64,000 nt of DNA, taken from contig LSRY02000025.1 of the NCBI GenBank assembly GCA_001643675.2, positions 1-64,000 of the forward strand, given 5' to 3'. This DNA comes from Monocercomonoides exilis (taxonomy: Eukaryota > Preaxostyla > Oxymonadida > Polymastigidae). Under the pieces are notes generated by a model, which saw only the letters and a list, made by a program, of their open reading frames with translations, searched no databases and was not told where the DNA came from. Positions 35,862-47,466 of the stretch are shown in pieces. A program made the position numbers and the translations under genes. The number at the start of each line of letters is the position of its first letter. The first letter of the stretch is position 1.

Positions 35862-37377
35862 ATGCAACATAAATTCAAATATCAGGACATTGACATCTCT
35901 GAAAAGTTCTCTCGTTTGTGTACGGCATCGTGTTTTGATTCCAAATGATCGAATTATTTCTATTTTTTTTATTTTGAAGGATTAATTCATGAACTGGAGG
36001 ATCGTGGGGAGAAAGAGCAGATTCAGAAAATTGAAGAAATCGACAGATTGATGGAAGGAATGGACAAAGAAAAGTTGGATTCTGCTTTCAAAGAACAATT
36101 GTTCAGCAGAATGGACAAAATGATTGAAGAAAAGAAAATGTCATTGGAAAACACGATTGCATTGCTGAAGCACATGGGATATTGGAAAGTGCTGAATTAT
36201 TCCATAAGCTATGATTTTATTTATTCTTCGTTGGGCAAAAGGTTTGAGAGGTTGATTGTTGAAGAAGAAAAGAAGAAAGAAGAAGAGAGAAATGAAAAGT
36301 TTCTGGTTGATCTTTGCGAATGCTGCATGATGCTGTGCGATGGTTATGTTTCAGAGGAATTGCTTTCGATTTGCATGTCTTGTGTTCTGCAAGTTGCATT
36401 GAGGAAAAAGGAGAAAAATGAGGAGACTCAAAAAGAAGTGGAAATGGCTTTACTTGGATTGAGCGACATTAGAAAACATTATGCATGAGCTTCATTCTTC
36501 CTTTTTTGTTTCATATTTTTATATATTTTTTTAAATCATGAAGCATATTGATAAAGAATTGTATCTGAGGCGGATGACAGAAATCATGAAGTGCCATCAC
36601 GAAAACCGCAACCTGACCAAACTCGCATGCCAATCGGCTTGGCTGTTTTTGATAGGCAGATTGGTTTTCGACAAGTGTCCGAAGAGCATCATTGTGAATG
36701 AATTGCATTTTGTGGGAGAAGCAACAAGAGAGCTGGAAGAGCTGATGAAATGTGTGGATTGGAAGAGAAAGGAAGAAGAGGAGGAGGATGAAAAAAGAAA
36801 AGAAACGAAAGAAACGATTATTTTGGACAGATGGCTCAATTTATTGAATTTTTATTCTCTGAAAGTCCAAATGCAGAACGATGAATGCAACAAACTGACG
36901 AGATGCATCATTGGTCTGTGTGGAGCAGCAAAGGGCAGCCACAGAAGAATATTCAGGAAATGCCTCACATTTTTGTTTCATATCATTTTGCATGAAGCAG
37001 AATCTTCTGATTGCTTCCTGTGCGAAGAGGCTGTAGATTTCATTTTGGAGGAAATGCATCAGCCAACAATTAACGATGAGCTTTTAACGCGCGGCAGAAG
37101 TGTTTTTTATCACCTTTCTCGAATATTGAGCAGAAAAAAAGAAAAAAAGAATAGCTTGACTTGGTATGTTTGGTTTGCCTGGAGCTGGCTGAATGGAAAG
37201 GAGAAAAAAGAAAGCGAAAAAGCAAAGAAGAAAATGATGCTTTTCCGAAAGGTGCATGAGAAGACGGAAGAAGAAGGATATGAAGATATTATTGTCAGCT
37301 TCAGGAAAGTTGCTTTGGGGGGTGCTCGTGTGTGGGGATTTTCAAATGATCTCAGCAATTATCTTATTCTTCTTTGA
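35862..37377 (+). CDS. Lineage-specific Lys/Glu-rich helical family protein, three exons
   Basis: Exons 35862-35913, 35980-36482 and 36544-37377 give 462 residues. The first intron is 66 bp GT-AG. The second, 61 bp, begins GCATGA instead of GTATGA and is needed to join DIRKHY to HIDKELYL. The sequence is almost entirely helical and Lys/Glu-rich, with phrases I associate with a large oxymonad-specific family (DLCECC, EVEMALLGLS, VNELHFVGEATRELEEL, CVDWKRKEEE, EKTEEEGYEDII). Function is unknown; the alternating short helices might form an armadillo/HEAT-like solenoid, which is inference. The start ATG is the first in frame with exon 1 and remains tentative, because another exon could lie upstream. 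A decayed paralogue lies at 47731-48217. Confidence 0.75.
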
Positions 37378-37954
37378 ACATCAAAAATTATTTGTCAGTT
37401 GAAAAGCGATTTCATCATTCATTTCAATGAGATTTTTATTTTTTTGTTTTTTTCCTCCTGCAAATTTAATTTTTGCAAAGATAATGAAGAAGATTTCACG
37501 AATTCTTTCAAAGAAGATTACATATCCAGCTTTATGAAATAAGCTGCAATTGTTTTCAGCCAATTCAGAGAACTACACAAAAGGTTCAAAGAAACAGGAG
37601 TTGAGAGAAAGATGGAGAAAATGAATCAACAGAAATGAAAACAAATGAAGAAGAAGAAAAGCATGAGGGCAAAGCAGAAGAATATATCAGTGCAAACATG
37701 TGAAAGATGTGATAATCTTTTTGTCAGAATTTATGATTTTCATTTTTGGAGGCGAAATTTTCTTTTTGAGTGATTTTTTTATTCAATTTTCATTTTAGAC
37801 AGCAATGAAAGATAATAATAAGCTAACTTCAAAAGAATATATGTGTTGATTTATCCATTCATATATGCAATCAACCGATAGCATTTGTGAGATTTTGGTT
37901 TTTTGAAATTATTGCAACCATTATAAATGTGGAGAATTGCTCGTTTTTTGATAA
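37378..37954. other. Spacer between lineage-family gene and CWC27
   Basis: About 580 AT-rich bases. No gene or structured element was seen. Confidence 0.6.
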
Positions 37955-40284
37955 ATGTCCAATATATACTTGTCTGAGCCGGCGACGACGGGAACGGTAT
38001 TCTTTTTGCGTGTTCTTTTTGCTTTGTGTTTTGTAATTATTTGTGGTTGTTTTTCTTATTGAACTGGTTGGTGGTGCTTTGCTTGGATAATTGATGATGG
38101 CGTGCTTGCGCGTGATTCAGGTCAAATTGGTGACGAACCACGGGGACATTGTTGTGGAGCTGTGGGCAAAAGAAGCGCCGAAAGCGTGCCGGAATTTTAT
38201 CCAGCACTGCCTGACAGGGTACTACGACAACACGATTTTCCACCGGATTGTGAAAGGGTTCTGCATCCAGGGCGGGGATCCGACGGGGACCGGGGAAGGG
38301 GGCGAGTCGATATACGGGAAGCCGTTTGCGCTTGAATTCCACTCGAGGCTGAAGTTCAACCATCGGGGCATTGTGGCGATGGCGACGCCTGCGAGCGAAA
38401 GAGGGATTCAGGAGGTGAACTTGAACGGGAGCCAGTTTTTTATAACGCTGGACAAGTGCGAGTGGCTGGACAGGATGCACACGATATTTGGGAAGGTGTC
38501 GTTTGACACGATTTTCACGGTGACGACGATTGGAGAGGTGGAATGCGATGCACACGATCGCCCTTTCTACCCGCCGAAGCTTCTGAGAGCAGAAGTGATC
38601 ACGAATCCGTTTGGCGGGATGGAGAATGCAGTGATGGTGCCGCGGCCTTTGAGCAAAGAGGAACTGGCAGCGCAGCAAGAGAAGATGAATGAAATAAAGA
38701 ATAACGAAAAGAAGAAAGAGGCAGAGCGGCAGACGGTGAGGGGGACGACAAGGCGAGACGCCAAGCTTCTGTCGTTTGCACAGATTGACGATGAAAATGA
38801 CGAGGACAGCGAAGATGAAAGCGATGAGAAAGAAGAGGGAGATCAGAAGCACACAAAGAATCAGGTTGTTTCGGCTCATGATGTTCTGGAAGATGACATG
38901 CTCAGCAGAGAAAGTGTTCAGATTAGCAGGGCAAAAACACCAAAGGAGGAAAAGGCAGTGGAAAATGGCAAAAAGAACAAAAAAACGGAAGAAGGCGAAA
39001 ATGGAGGTGGAGGAGCAAAACGAGGCGGAATGGAAGATTCACCGAGTGATTTGTTTGCAGACAAAAAGGCAAAATGGAAGAAAGCTCTGTTTTCTGGAAC
39101 ACCGTTTGAAAGCACAGCCAGGGCAGACACAGAGCCAAAAGAGAACGAAAGAGAGAGCGTCAAGGATGTTCGGTTGGGTGGGCATGAAAAAAGCGAAGAA
39201 GAGAAACTGGCCGAAGGGGCAAGTGATGAGTATTTTGATGCGTTCATGATGAGAAAATCATTCACAAAGAGGAGCCGAGAATTGAATGAGAAGAAAAAGG
39301 AAAAGAAGAAAAAGGAGGAAGAGGAGAAGAGAAAAGAAGAAGAAGAAGATGATGATGATGATGATGATGAAAATGATGAGGATGAAGGAGCATTATATGC
39401 GCTTTCTCTGAAGCACACGAAGAAAAATCGCTTTGAAGAGGAGAAGAATGGGGAAGAGCGAGCAGCGCCACGGACGGTGGAGCAGCAGATGATTGAGCTG
39501 TCGATCGACGAGGATGCGACGCCAGTGGAGAAAAGAAGGTGTGAATGATAATTTGTTGGGAGAATTTATATTTGAATGCAGAAATAAATCTGCTTGTTTT
39601 TCAACTCATTGAAAATGATTTCGTGGTTTATTATTAACTTATTTTTTCTTCTTGGATTTTTTGGTTTGCTTCTTCAGATTAAGAGAAGCTGGGCGCAAAC
39701 AACTGATATCAGGCAGAAACGCAGCAATGATGGAGCGCCTGGCAAAGTTTGATTCATTGATTGGGGGAGGACTGTGGACAGGAACGAGTGGAGGAAAGAA
39801 AACAGGGCGTTTTGATCAAAACACAAAGAGGATGCGAATCGGAGATGGAGATGGAGAACAAGAAGAAGAACAAGAAGAAGAAACTGCAGCTGGAATCCGT
39901 GCGAGAAACAACAGAAATGAAGCAGGTGAAGAGGAGAAGGAACAGAGCAGAAATTTGGAATCAGCAGGAAGTGATTCTGATGGTGGAGAAAGCGCGAAGA
40001 TAACGCACTATCTGGATCGAGAAGACGCGGACGACTACAACGCGAACTCGACTGAATGGATGCGCCACACGCTGCACTTCACCCGAGACACAAGCGAACT
40101 GATGCTGGGTGCATTGTCATCCTCTTCCTCTTCCTCATCGTCATCGTCATCATTGACAGCGCAGAGTGCAGAAGACGACTCGCTTGTTGTGATTGACCCG
40201 CTGAGGGAAAGAGGGAGGCAGTGGGACAAGCAGACAGAAGGGAAATGGCAAAAGAGAAGAGATGGAGAGAAGCACGTGAAGTGA
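37955..40284 (+). CDS. CWC27: CWC27-type spliceosomal cyclophilin, three exons, 688 residues
   Basis: Exons 37955-37996, 38121-39538 and 39678-40284; introns of 124 and 139 bp. The 14-residue first exon (MSNIYLSEPATTGT) matches the conserved CWC27 N-terminus and joins in frame to VKLVTNHGDIVVELW. The cyclophilin domain covers about 1-180, with FHRIVKGF, GGDPTGTGEGGESIYG, NGSQFFITL and HTIFGKV, followed by the family hallmark ITNPFGG. Arg56 of the active site is kept, and the position equivalent to cyclophilin A Trp121 is Trp (CEWLD, about 129), where human CWC27 has Glu, so peptidyl-prolyl isomerase activity is possible. A long acidic/Lys-rich linker leads to a C-terminal block (TEWMRHTLHF...IDPLRERG) matching the end of CWC27. 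The protein joins the activated spliceosome (Bact complex), consistent with the many introns here. Confidence 0.9.
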
Positions 40285-41804
40285 ACATTTGGTTCGATGC
40301 GATGAATACACTCACAAAACAAAATGCATCCAGACAAATGGAAAGCTGCCAGATTTGGATGATGAATTTGCTTCAAAATTTGTTCAGACATTTTCCTCTG
40401 AAAAAGTGCAATGACACACTGAATCAGCGAGATCCTTCTTGATGCATTTAAAACTCATCAAGATTTTTGCAATTCAAAATGTTAATTCATTCCACTGAAA
40501 CGCAATTCATTTCATTTTTTCCATTTCTTTTGAAACTGATTTTTTGTGTGGAAAAGATGATGTTTGTTGGCTGTTTGAAAATAAAATAAAATGCTCAAAA
40601 ACTATTCCTGTTATTCATCAAGCTTTTTTTTTTGTGCCTATCAAAACAATTGAAAACAACGATGCAATTTCTTTTGTTGATTTTTGTTGCTGTGCCAAAA
40701 ACATAAAACAATCACAATAAAGACAATGCAACCATTCGCTCAGGAAGAAAAGCAAAATCTCAAAGAAAACGTGGTGACTGTGATGATTATTCATACATAA
40801 GTGCAAAAGAAATAAATCGTTTCAATGAAACTTCATTGAAACTGTTGTGGGGATTTTGCATTTTCAAAAGAAAAAGAAAGAAAAAAAGAAAAAGAAAGAT
40901 AGATAGAAATTCATCATTCAAAAAGTACATTCAACAAAAATCTGGAAGCAAAAGAATGGTGCAAATCATGCTTCAAAGACTTCAATACGAAAAAATGAAT
41001 CATAAAAATATATAATTAAGCAAACAAAAGCAAAAGTGGTCTTTTCTAACTTCTGAAAAAAAGGAAGCAAAACATGGCAAAATAACACAAACATCAAATC
41101 AAAGAATGTGAATGGCAATTGGCATTGTCGCAGAAAAAGAGAGAAATATGAAGTATTTCATGAATTTATTTTTTGACAAAAGAAAAAAACACAAATAAAG
41201 ATAAGAGGAGGAAAAATTAACAGAAAATAAAATGAAAACAAAGATTAAATAAACATTTGCAAAAACATGACAAGAAAACTGTGAGCAATGCCATGAAATA
41301 AAGAGGCGGGTGGGGTGGTGTGAATGTTGTGAGGTCAAATAAAAAATGCATATATTTGTATTCTTTAACAATATGAAACAAGAATTTTTCTATCAAAACA
41401 AACACACAAACAAATGAAAGAATCAACATAAATTTGTGTTTAAAAATGAAAAACAACAATTGATTTTTCAGGATTAAGCAAATGCTCCAACTGACCTCAA
41501 TGCACAATAACAGCATTTCTGTGCTCAATAAATACACACATTGGCAGCATCCCAACATCTCATTCAATCAACAGAACTCGAAAAAGATCTCTTCAAAAAT
41601 CAAGAATAATCCTGAAATTGCTTTGAAAGCAAGAAATAAATAAATAAATAAACAGTTGCTGTGTTTAAACTCAACAATTTTTTCGGTCATCTTCTCCTTC
41701 ATCGCAAGCACATTCGCATCTTCATCTCACAAAAGCACCCAAACTCTTTTTATTTGTTCCCCTTTCTCTTTCTCTTTCTCTTCTGCATCCCATTTATCGT
41801 CTCT
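40285..41804. other. Spacer between two convergent genes
   Basis: About 1.5 kb AT-rich. It contains an (AAAG)n-like purine run near 40868-40905 and a short (AAAT)n run near 41635. No gene or inverted-repeat element was recognised. Confidence 0.6.
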
Positions 41805-44800
41805 CTAATAGCTGCTCCCAAACCCTCCATCCACACTGATGCACTGCCCTGAAATAAACGATGCTTCGTCGCTGCACAAAAACACCGCCAAGTTCGCAGC
41901 ATCTTCGCATCTTCCTCTTTGCGGCTCTGAAATCTGCCTGTTGAAGCAGAGCGGCGCCAAAAGTGGATGTGTCGGAAGCGAAAAGGAAGAAGCAGGAGAG
42001 GACAAAGCAGAAAAGGAGTTTGGCGTCATGTTTGGTGTGCGCAAACAAGGCGACGAATTCAAAAATGTCGATTTGTCAGCAGAAAAAGAGCATCCAGCAG
42101 AAGACTTTGCAGACGCTTTTGTTGTCTCCACTCCTTCAGTCGAATCCTCCAACGAGCAGAAAACAGGCAAAGAGCAATCTATTCCATCGTCTTCATCATC
42201 ATCACCACCACCATCACCATCTCTGCCACTTCCCTTGCATTCACACATCTTTGCTTCTTCTCTCCTTCCATTCTCCAAAATGTCCTTCTTCGTGTCTATC
42301 CAGCCAGGATGAATCGCATTCACTCTCGCAACACCCAAATACACAGCTGAAAGACGCCTCGTCAGACAATCCAGACTTCCACGCTGGACACAAATGGCAT
42401 CAGAAGAAGGAGGAAAAAGAGAAGATGAAGATGATGCTGATGAAGGGGATGGTGTTGATGGCAATGATGAAAATGATGAAGAGCAATTGAGTGGAGAGGA
42501 GATGAACACAACACTTGCACCAAGAGAAAATCTGTCTGAAAGCGAAGACACCAAAACAGAAGGAGAAATCACACATTCACTGAGCATTTGGCGGAAGAGA
42601 GAGAAAGAAGAAGAAGAAGAAGAAGAAGAAGAAGAAGAAAACAATGAAGGCATTGTTGCCTTTGCCTTTGCTTCTGTTGCTGTTGGTTGTTGAGACGAAG
42701 AAGATGGAGAATCCACTTCATTGGATTCAACTTTTTTATTTGATTTTCTTTCTTCTTTTCCTTTTCTTCTTCCTTTTCCTTTTCTTTTTCCCTCTTTCCT
42801 TCCACTCGCACAATCTTCTTTCTTATTCCACCAATCCAAACAGACAGAAGGCGCTGTGATGAGGCTTCTGACTGCAAATCCTGTTGATCGGACAAACAAA
42901 ACAAACACATTCAAATCGCTTTCATCTGATGGATTGCCTGCGAAATAGATCAGTTGGCGCTGAGAGAGAAGAGAAGAAGATAATGTTGATGATGATGATG
43001 AAGTTATTTCAGTTATCGGTGGAAATGCAAAGACTGAATGCCCTTCAAATCGTGTGATTGAAAATTGCTTTCTTTGAGTTGATGGCATCTCGTTTGATTT
43101 TTGTTGCTGAATGGAAATAAGGTTAATATCTTTCTTCACTTCTTCTTCTTCTTCTTCTTCTGCCATTTTCTGCACCATTTCCTTCCCTTCCTCTTCGCTC
43201 ACATCCATCGCAATCACCACAAACCCTTCCTTCAACAGCTTCGCCACACAACATCTGCCAATTCCACCAGCCCCGCCTGTCACAACACACACTTTGGGGG
43301 AAGATGAAGCAGTTGAATTCAAAGTGGAGGAAGAAGAAGATGATGATGTTGTTATTGTTGATGATGGAGCATTCAACTGTTCTGTTTGGAGTTCCCTTGA
43401 TGGATGACTCAAATCAGATTTCACCGGCCTTTCCATTGTTCTCAATTCAGCTGTCTTCTTCGTCTTCTCTTTGTGCTCTTCTTCTTCTTTTCTCGCTTCT
43501 TCGATTCCTTCTTTTGACTCCTTCCATTCAGGCAGAGAAGCAACTGGCATTTGAGTGTGGTCTGTTGGCAAGTTCTGCTCCAGCAAATGTTGTCGATGTT
43601 GTTTGCATTTCTGTTTATGTTCATGTTTATGCTGATGTTGATGCTTTTTTTGATGCTTTTTTTGATGCTTATCTAATGACAGATGAGAAGATGTGGGTGT
43701 GGATGTTGTTGTTGTTGTTGGCTGTTCAATTGTGTTAATTGATGACGGCAATAAAGATTGTGATGATGAAGTTTGATTGCAGTCATTGAGCTTTTCAATA
43801 CAATCTGCACATTGCTGAGTTGCCACTGGCATTTGGACAGAATTCACAGCCTGTTTGTCCTGTTTGTTGAGTGCCAAATAACATGGTGGCAAAAGAGGAA
43901 GGGAAGGAAGGGAAGGGAAGGAAGGATGAAGAGGAAGAGGAGAGGGAGAAAGAAGATTGATCTTGGCATCTGGCACAGGCGACGGAAAGTTGACTGGATT
44001 AGAAATGGTTGATAATGATGACGACGACGATGACGGTGATGATGGAGTAAGTGTGGTTGTAGAAGGAGATGCAGGAGATGGTGTTTTTGTTGGCACTTTA
44101 AAAGGAGCAGAAAATGTTTGCGGCGAAGCAGAAAGAGAACTTAAAGATGGAGAAGAAGAAATAAAAGCATTTGCAGAGCGAGGCCTGTAATAAAACAAAG
44201 AGGCAGAAGAAGCAGATGCCGTGTTCTGTTGGATGCTGCTCGTTCTTGCTGTTTGTGGGCAACACGATGCAGCAGAAGAGCCAGGCTTCCAAGAAGAGAA
44301 GGTGGGACACGTCTTGTGTGCATTGCATGTGCTGCGCATGTTTGGATAACTGAACGTGTTGAACGGGTTATAAGAATTGCATGCATTGTGGGTGTTGTAT
44401 TTGTTGAATGAACGAGACGCATTGAATGCATTGCAAGTGTTGTACCCACGCGATGTCTGCAGCTGAAAATGCTGTGCTTGCATTGGAACAGCAGGGCGAC
44501 ACAAACAGAACTGTTGTGTCTGTTGTTGTTGTTGTTGTTGTTGTTGTGGCCATTGCTCCTTCGTCTGTGCTTTTTCGACTTGCTGACACTGCCATTTCAG
44601 CTTTGATGTCTGATTTGGCTCGGCACTTGTATCTGAGCAACCATCAGATTTTGCTGACACATTTGGAATTGCGCAGATGCTTGGCTTTTCGCAGGGCGCT
44701 TTTGATGGCAATGAGCAGATTGGTGTTTCTGCATTCGATATCTCACTTTGAGGAAGGCAAGGCGCCCTTCCCTGAGTGCACTCTGCTGCTCCTGCTGTGA

Positions 44801-45797
44801 CTGATTGCTCTCTCAGAATGCCTGCATCACCTTTCTTGCTTTGTGTTGTGTCTGTTGAAGATGGTGCCTGAAAAGCAATTTCTGATTTGGACGCTCTGAG
44901 CGGAACTGAGGTGGACGAAAATGTCAAGCCAGCGGGTGCGCTTGTGTTGTGTTCATCTGAATGATACGAAGCGCAGAAGCCTTCAGTTGGCAGCTTTTGA
45001 TCTTTGGCATGACGGGGTTTTCGTGCTTTTGCTGCATGTCTCTTTCCTTCAGCAATTCTGTTTGCCCAGTTCCGTTTTCGATGCGCATATTTTCTTGTGA
45101 GAAGCTCGACTTCTTTTTCTGTTTTCAAAAGATTTGATGGGCAAAGCCCCTTCTCCCCGTTCAGCTCGCACCTCCACCAATCTCCGCCTTTTTCCAGTAT
45201 TTTCACAATATCTCGACTCTTAATCGTCAGACATCTCTTGTCCTGCATCTTTCCGTCATAATCTGCAATAACAACCGCATAATCGCTGCCTCCACAGTCC
45301 AGACAAGATTCGCTTTCTACCAGTTTTCCAACTTTCATTTTCGCAGATTTGCAGCTCGCGCAGCAAGAAGATGATTTTTCGTCAACAAATTCTGCTTCGC
45401 ATTCTTCTCCAACAAGGCCTAGAGACCGCGGCTTGTTCTCTAAAAACATTTTCGGAGAGTTTTCTTCCTTAACCTCAAGAGCATCATCAAACGAGGAAAT
45501 TGGCTTCAGATATTTTTTCGGCAGAAATCCTATCAAACAGTTCGACAAGGCCAAAGAAAACATATGCTCGTGCACACCTTTTTTCCCTGAGCTGTTGCAA
45601 CAATACGCCCACCCGGAACCTGACTCCTTGAGCACACAAACAAAATCTCCCTTGTTGCTATCCAAATATTTGGCCTCAAAAACAAAATAAAAATCGAACA
45701 AAGCACCCACCACAAAAACATAATAAACGCAAAAACGCAAAAATAAAATTCCTACCCCCGTCGATGAGTACTTTGCCACAACTGAAAAAATCGACAT
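41805..45797 (-). CDS. SH3-SH3 protein fused to a degenerate short-chain dehydrogenase domain
   Basis: Exons 45756-45797, 45578-45674 and 41805-45529; introns of 81 and 48 bp, both multiples of three and stop-free, so unspliced RNA also stays in frame. Spliced length is 1287 residues. SH3-1 occupies about 1-58 (VVAKY, WAYC, PKKYL) and is interrupted by both introns. SH3-2 is about 124-182 (ADYDG, GDWWRC, GLCPSNLL). A very long Ser/Gln/Pro-rich region follows. From about 790 an SDR fold appears: VVTGGAGGIG (cofactor loop, about 796-803), GASVVFISS (about 1050), NAIHPGWIDT (about 1115) and, at the end, LCSDEASFISGQ and SVDGGFG. Long Ser- and Glu-rich insertions split it. The catalytic Tyr-x3-Lys appears replaced (AICVQRGSLD) and the NAG motif is missing, so it is probably a non-enzymatic Rossmann domain. 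Likely a cytosolic adaptor; partners unknown. Confidence 0.8.
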   Translation of the reverse strand: MSIFSVVAKYSSTGVGILFLRFCVYYVFVVGALFDFYFVFEAKYLDSNKGDFVCVLKESGSGWAYCCNSSGKKGVHEHMFSLALSNCLIGFLPKKYLKPISSFDDALEVKEENSPKMFLENKPRSLGLVGEECEAEFVDEKSSSCCASCKSAKMKVGKLVESESCLDCGGSDYAVVIADYDGKMQDKRCLTIKSRDIVKILEKGGDWWRCELNGEKGLCPSNLLKTEKEVELLTRKYAHRKRNWANRIAEGKRHAAKARKPRHAKDQKLPTEGFCASYHSDEHNTSAPAGLTFSSTSVPLRASKSEIAFQAPSSTDTTQSKKGDAGILREQSVTAGAAECTQGRAPCLPQSEISNAETPICSLPSKAPCEKPSICAIPNVSAKSDGCSDTSAEPNQTSKLKWQCQQVEKAQTKEQWPQQQQQQQQQTQQFCLCRPAVPMQAQHFQLQTSRGYNTCNAFNASRSFNKYNTHNACNSYNPFNTFSYPNMRSTCNAHKTCPTFSSWKPGSSAASCCPQTARTSSIQQNTASASSASLFYYRPRSANAFISSSPSLSSLSASPQTFSAPFKVPTKTPSPASPSTTTLTPSSPSSSSSSLSTISNPVNFPSPVPDAKINLLSPSPLPLHPSFPSLPSLPLLPPCYLALNKQDKQAVNSVQMPVATQQCADCIEKLNDCNQTSSSQSLLPSSINTIEQPTTTTTSTPTSSHLSLDKHQKKHQKKHQHQHKHEHKQKCKQHRQHLLEQNLPTDHTQMPVASLPEWKESKEGIEEARKEEEEHKEKTKKTAELRTMERPVKSDLSHPSRELQTEQLNAPSSTITTSSSSSSSTLNSTASSSPKVCVVTGGAGGIGRCCVAKLLKEGFVVIAMDVSEEEGKEMVQKMAEEEEEEEVKKDINLISIQQQKSNEMPSTQRKQFSITRFEGHSVFAFPPITEITSSSSSTLSSSLLSQRQLIYFAGNPSDESDLNVFVLFVRSTGFAVRSLITAPSVCLDWWNKKEDCASGRKEGKRKGKGRRKGKEERKSNKKVESNEVDSPSSSSQQPTATEAKAKATMPSLFSSSSSSSSSSSFSLFRQMLSECVISPSVLVSSLSDRFSLGASVVFISSPLNCSSSFSSLPSTPSPSSASSSSSLFPPSSDAICVQRGSLDCLTRRLSAVYLGVARVNAIHPGWIDTKKDILENGRREEAKMCECKGSGRDGDGGGDDDEDDGIDCSLPVFCSLEDSTEGVETTKASAKSSAGCSFSADKSTFLNSSPCLRTPNMTPNSFSALSSPASSFSLPTHPLLAPLCFNRQISEPQRGRCEDAANLAVFLCSDEASFISGQCISVDGGFGSSY

Positions 45798-46790
45798 TTT
45801 TATCCATCAAACATCACAAGTTTCATTATGGTTATTTCTCAAAAAAAATCAAGTTCACAAAGTTTATTTTTTATTAACTGAAAATGTTATTGGAATAAAT
45901 GCACAACATTAATTCTTTATATTAAGATATCCTTATATGAATTAAGCAAACAATAATTGAGAAATGAAGATTATTTTTTATTCAAATTTTTTTTTGATCG
46001 ATCAAATTGGTTTATTTTAAATTGCAAATGAAAGAACTTCCTGATGTCATCACAGGAGTAACACGTGCAACATGTGAGTAAAATGTTTGAATTACGTTGC
46101 ATGTTGCAGGTACTATTCCTGTGGTGGCCGAATTTTTATTTCTCTTATTTATTTATTTTTTTGTTTATCAAATAAACATCTCAAATTGAAAATATAAAAC
46201 ATTCCTTTTGATATGAACACTATTTCCACTTACTAAAAATCAAGTACAACATTTTATTTTTGAGACATTTTATTTTTATAAGTTTTGTTTGAAGAGAAAT
46301 GTTTGTTATAATGTTATTTTCGCTTTTTTAATTCCAAACTAAACCAAAAATGAAACAAATGACAATGGATTTCTGATTCCTGAATTTCATAATGCACTTT
46401 TAAGAAGAAAAGTGGAGATTTGAAGAAAACATGATAATTTTTGATACTTTTGTGTTTTGTTGCTTTATTTTTGTTTTGATGAACTAATTGCTTTTCAATG
46501 TCTCATGTGATGCATCAGCATAAATGCCAACTTTTAGTGACTGATTGCAAAAATAGCCAAAATACGAATTGCAAACTTGAAATTAAAAAAAGATACAATT
46601 GTGAAAAAGAAACAAAAAATACAAAAAAAATGTGAAATGAATGATAGTCATTTTATGTTACAAAATAACAGAATTTCAAAGATTATTTTGTATTTAACAC
46701 ATCACATTCACAATCATTTTTTGATGGTTTTAATTTTTATTTTTATTTTTATTTTCATTTGAAAGAGCAATGTTGTACGTGCTTCTATTT
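45798..46790. other. AT-rich spacer with one hairpin
   Basis: About 1 kb lying upstream of the minus-strand SH3 gene. Apart from the hairpin listed separately and an (ATTTTT)n run near 46735-46757, nothing was recognised. Confidence 0.6.
46049..46125. repeat. Imperfect 26-bp inverted repeat (hairpin)
   Basis: 46049-46074 (ATCACAGGAGTAACACGTGC and on) pairs with 46100-46125 with five or so mismatches across a 25-base loop. It could be a miniature element end, a structured RNA or chance. No TA-bounded ends were clear. Confidence 0.5.
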
Positions 46791-46797
46791 TGCCATT

Positions 46798-47011
46798 TCA
46801 AACAGGCGAAAATCCGCTGTTCGGAATAATTATTGTGCGTGAGTTCGTCCCCGGAGAAATTATGGATGTCAGAGGATTGGACGATGGCTCAAAATGGATT
46901 GATATCAGCGGTGTCTGCATTGTTTTCGAAATTGCTTGTGTTTTTTGTGCTTTTTGTGCTTTTTGTGCATCAGAAGTCATTCGAATCAGCGCTGTCTTTG
47001 CAGAATGAGAG

Positions 47012-47043
<32 letters not shown>

Positions 47044-47466
47044 AGAGCTGGCAGAGGAGAAAGAAGGCAATGAGTCAACTGAGAAGGAAGAATTAGAAGA
47101 AGAAGAAAGAGAAAGAGAAGGTTGATGATGATATGTTCTTGATTGGGAAAGGGAAGAAGCTGAAATCTTTCCTTTGCGAAGCGACGAAGGCAGACAAGAA
47201 GAGTTTGCAGAGGGTGTTTTTGAAGGGCGGATGGAAGAATATGCACGTGTGGGTACATAACCAGTTGGAAGGAAAGAGGAAGAGGAGGAAGAAGAAGAAG
47301 AAGAAGAAGATGATGATGGTTGTGAAATGGAAGATGAATAAGAAGAATACGAGGAGGAGGATGAAGAAAATGGAGAAGAAGAAGAAGACATTCCAATGAT
47401 TGAAGATGAAAATGCTTTTGGGTTTGAAAAGGCAGTAGATGATAACTGATAAAAGGAAGAATTGTT

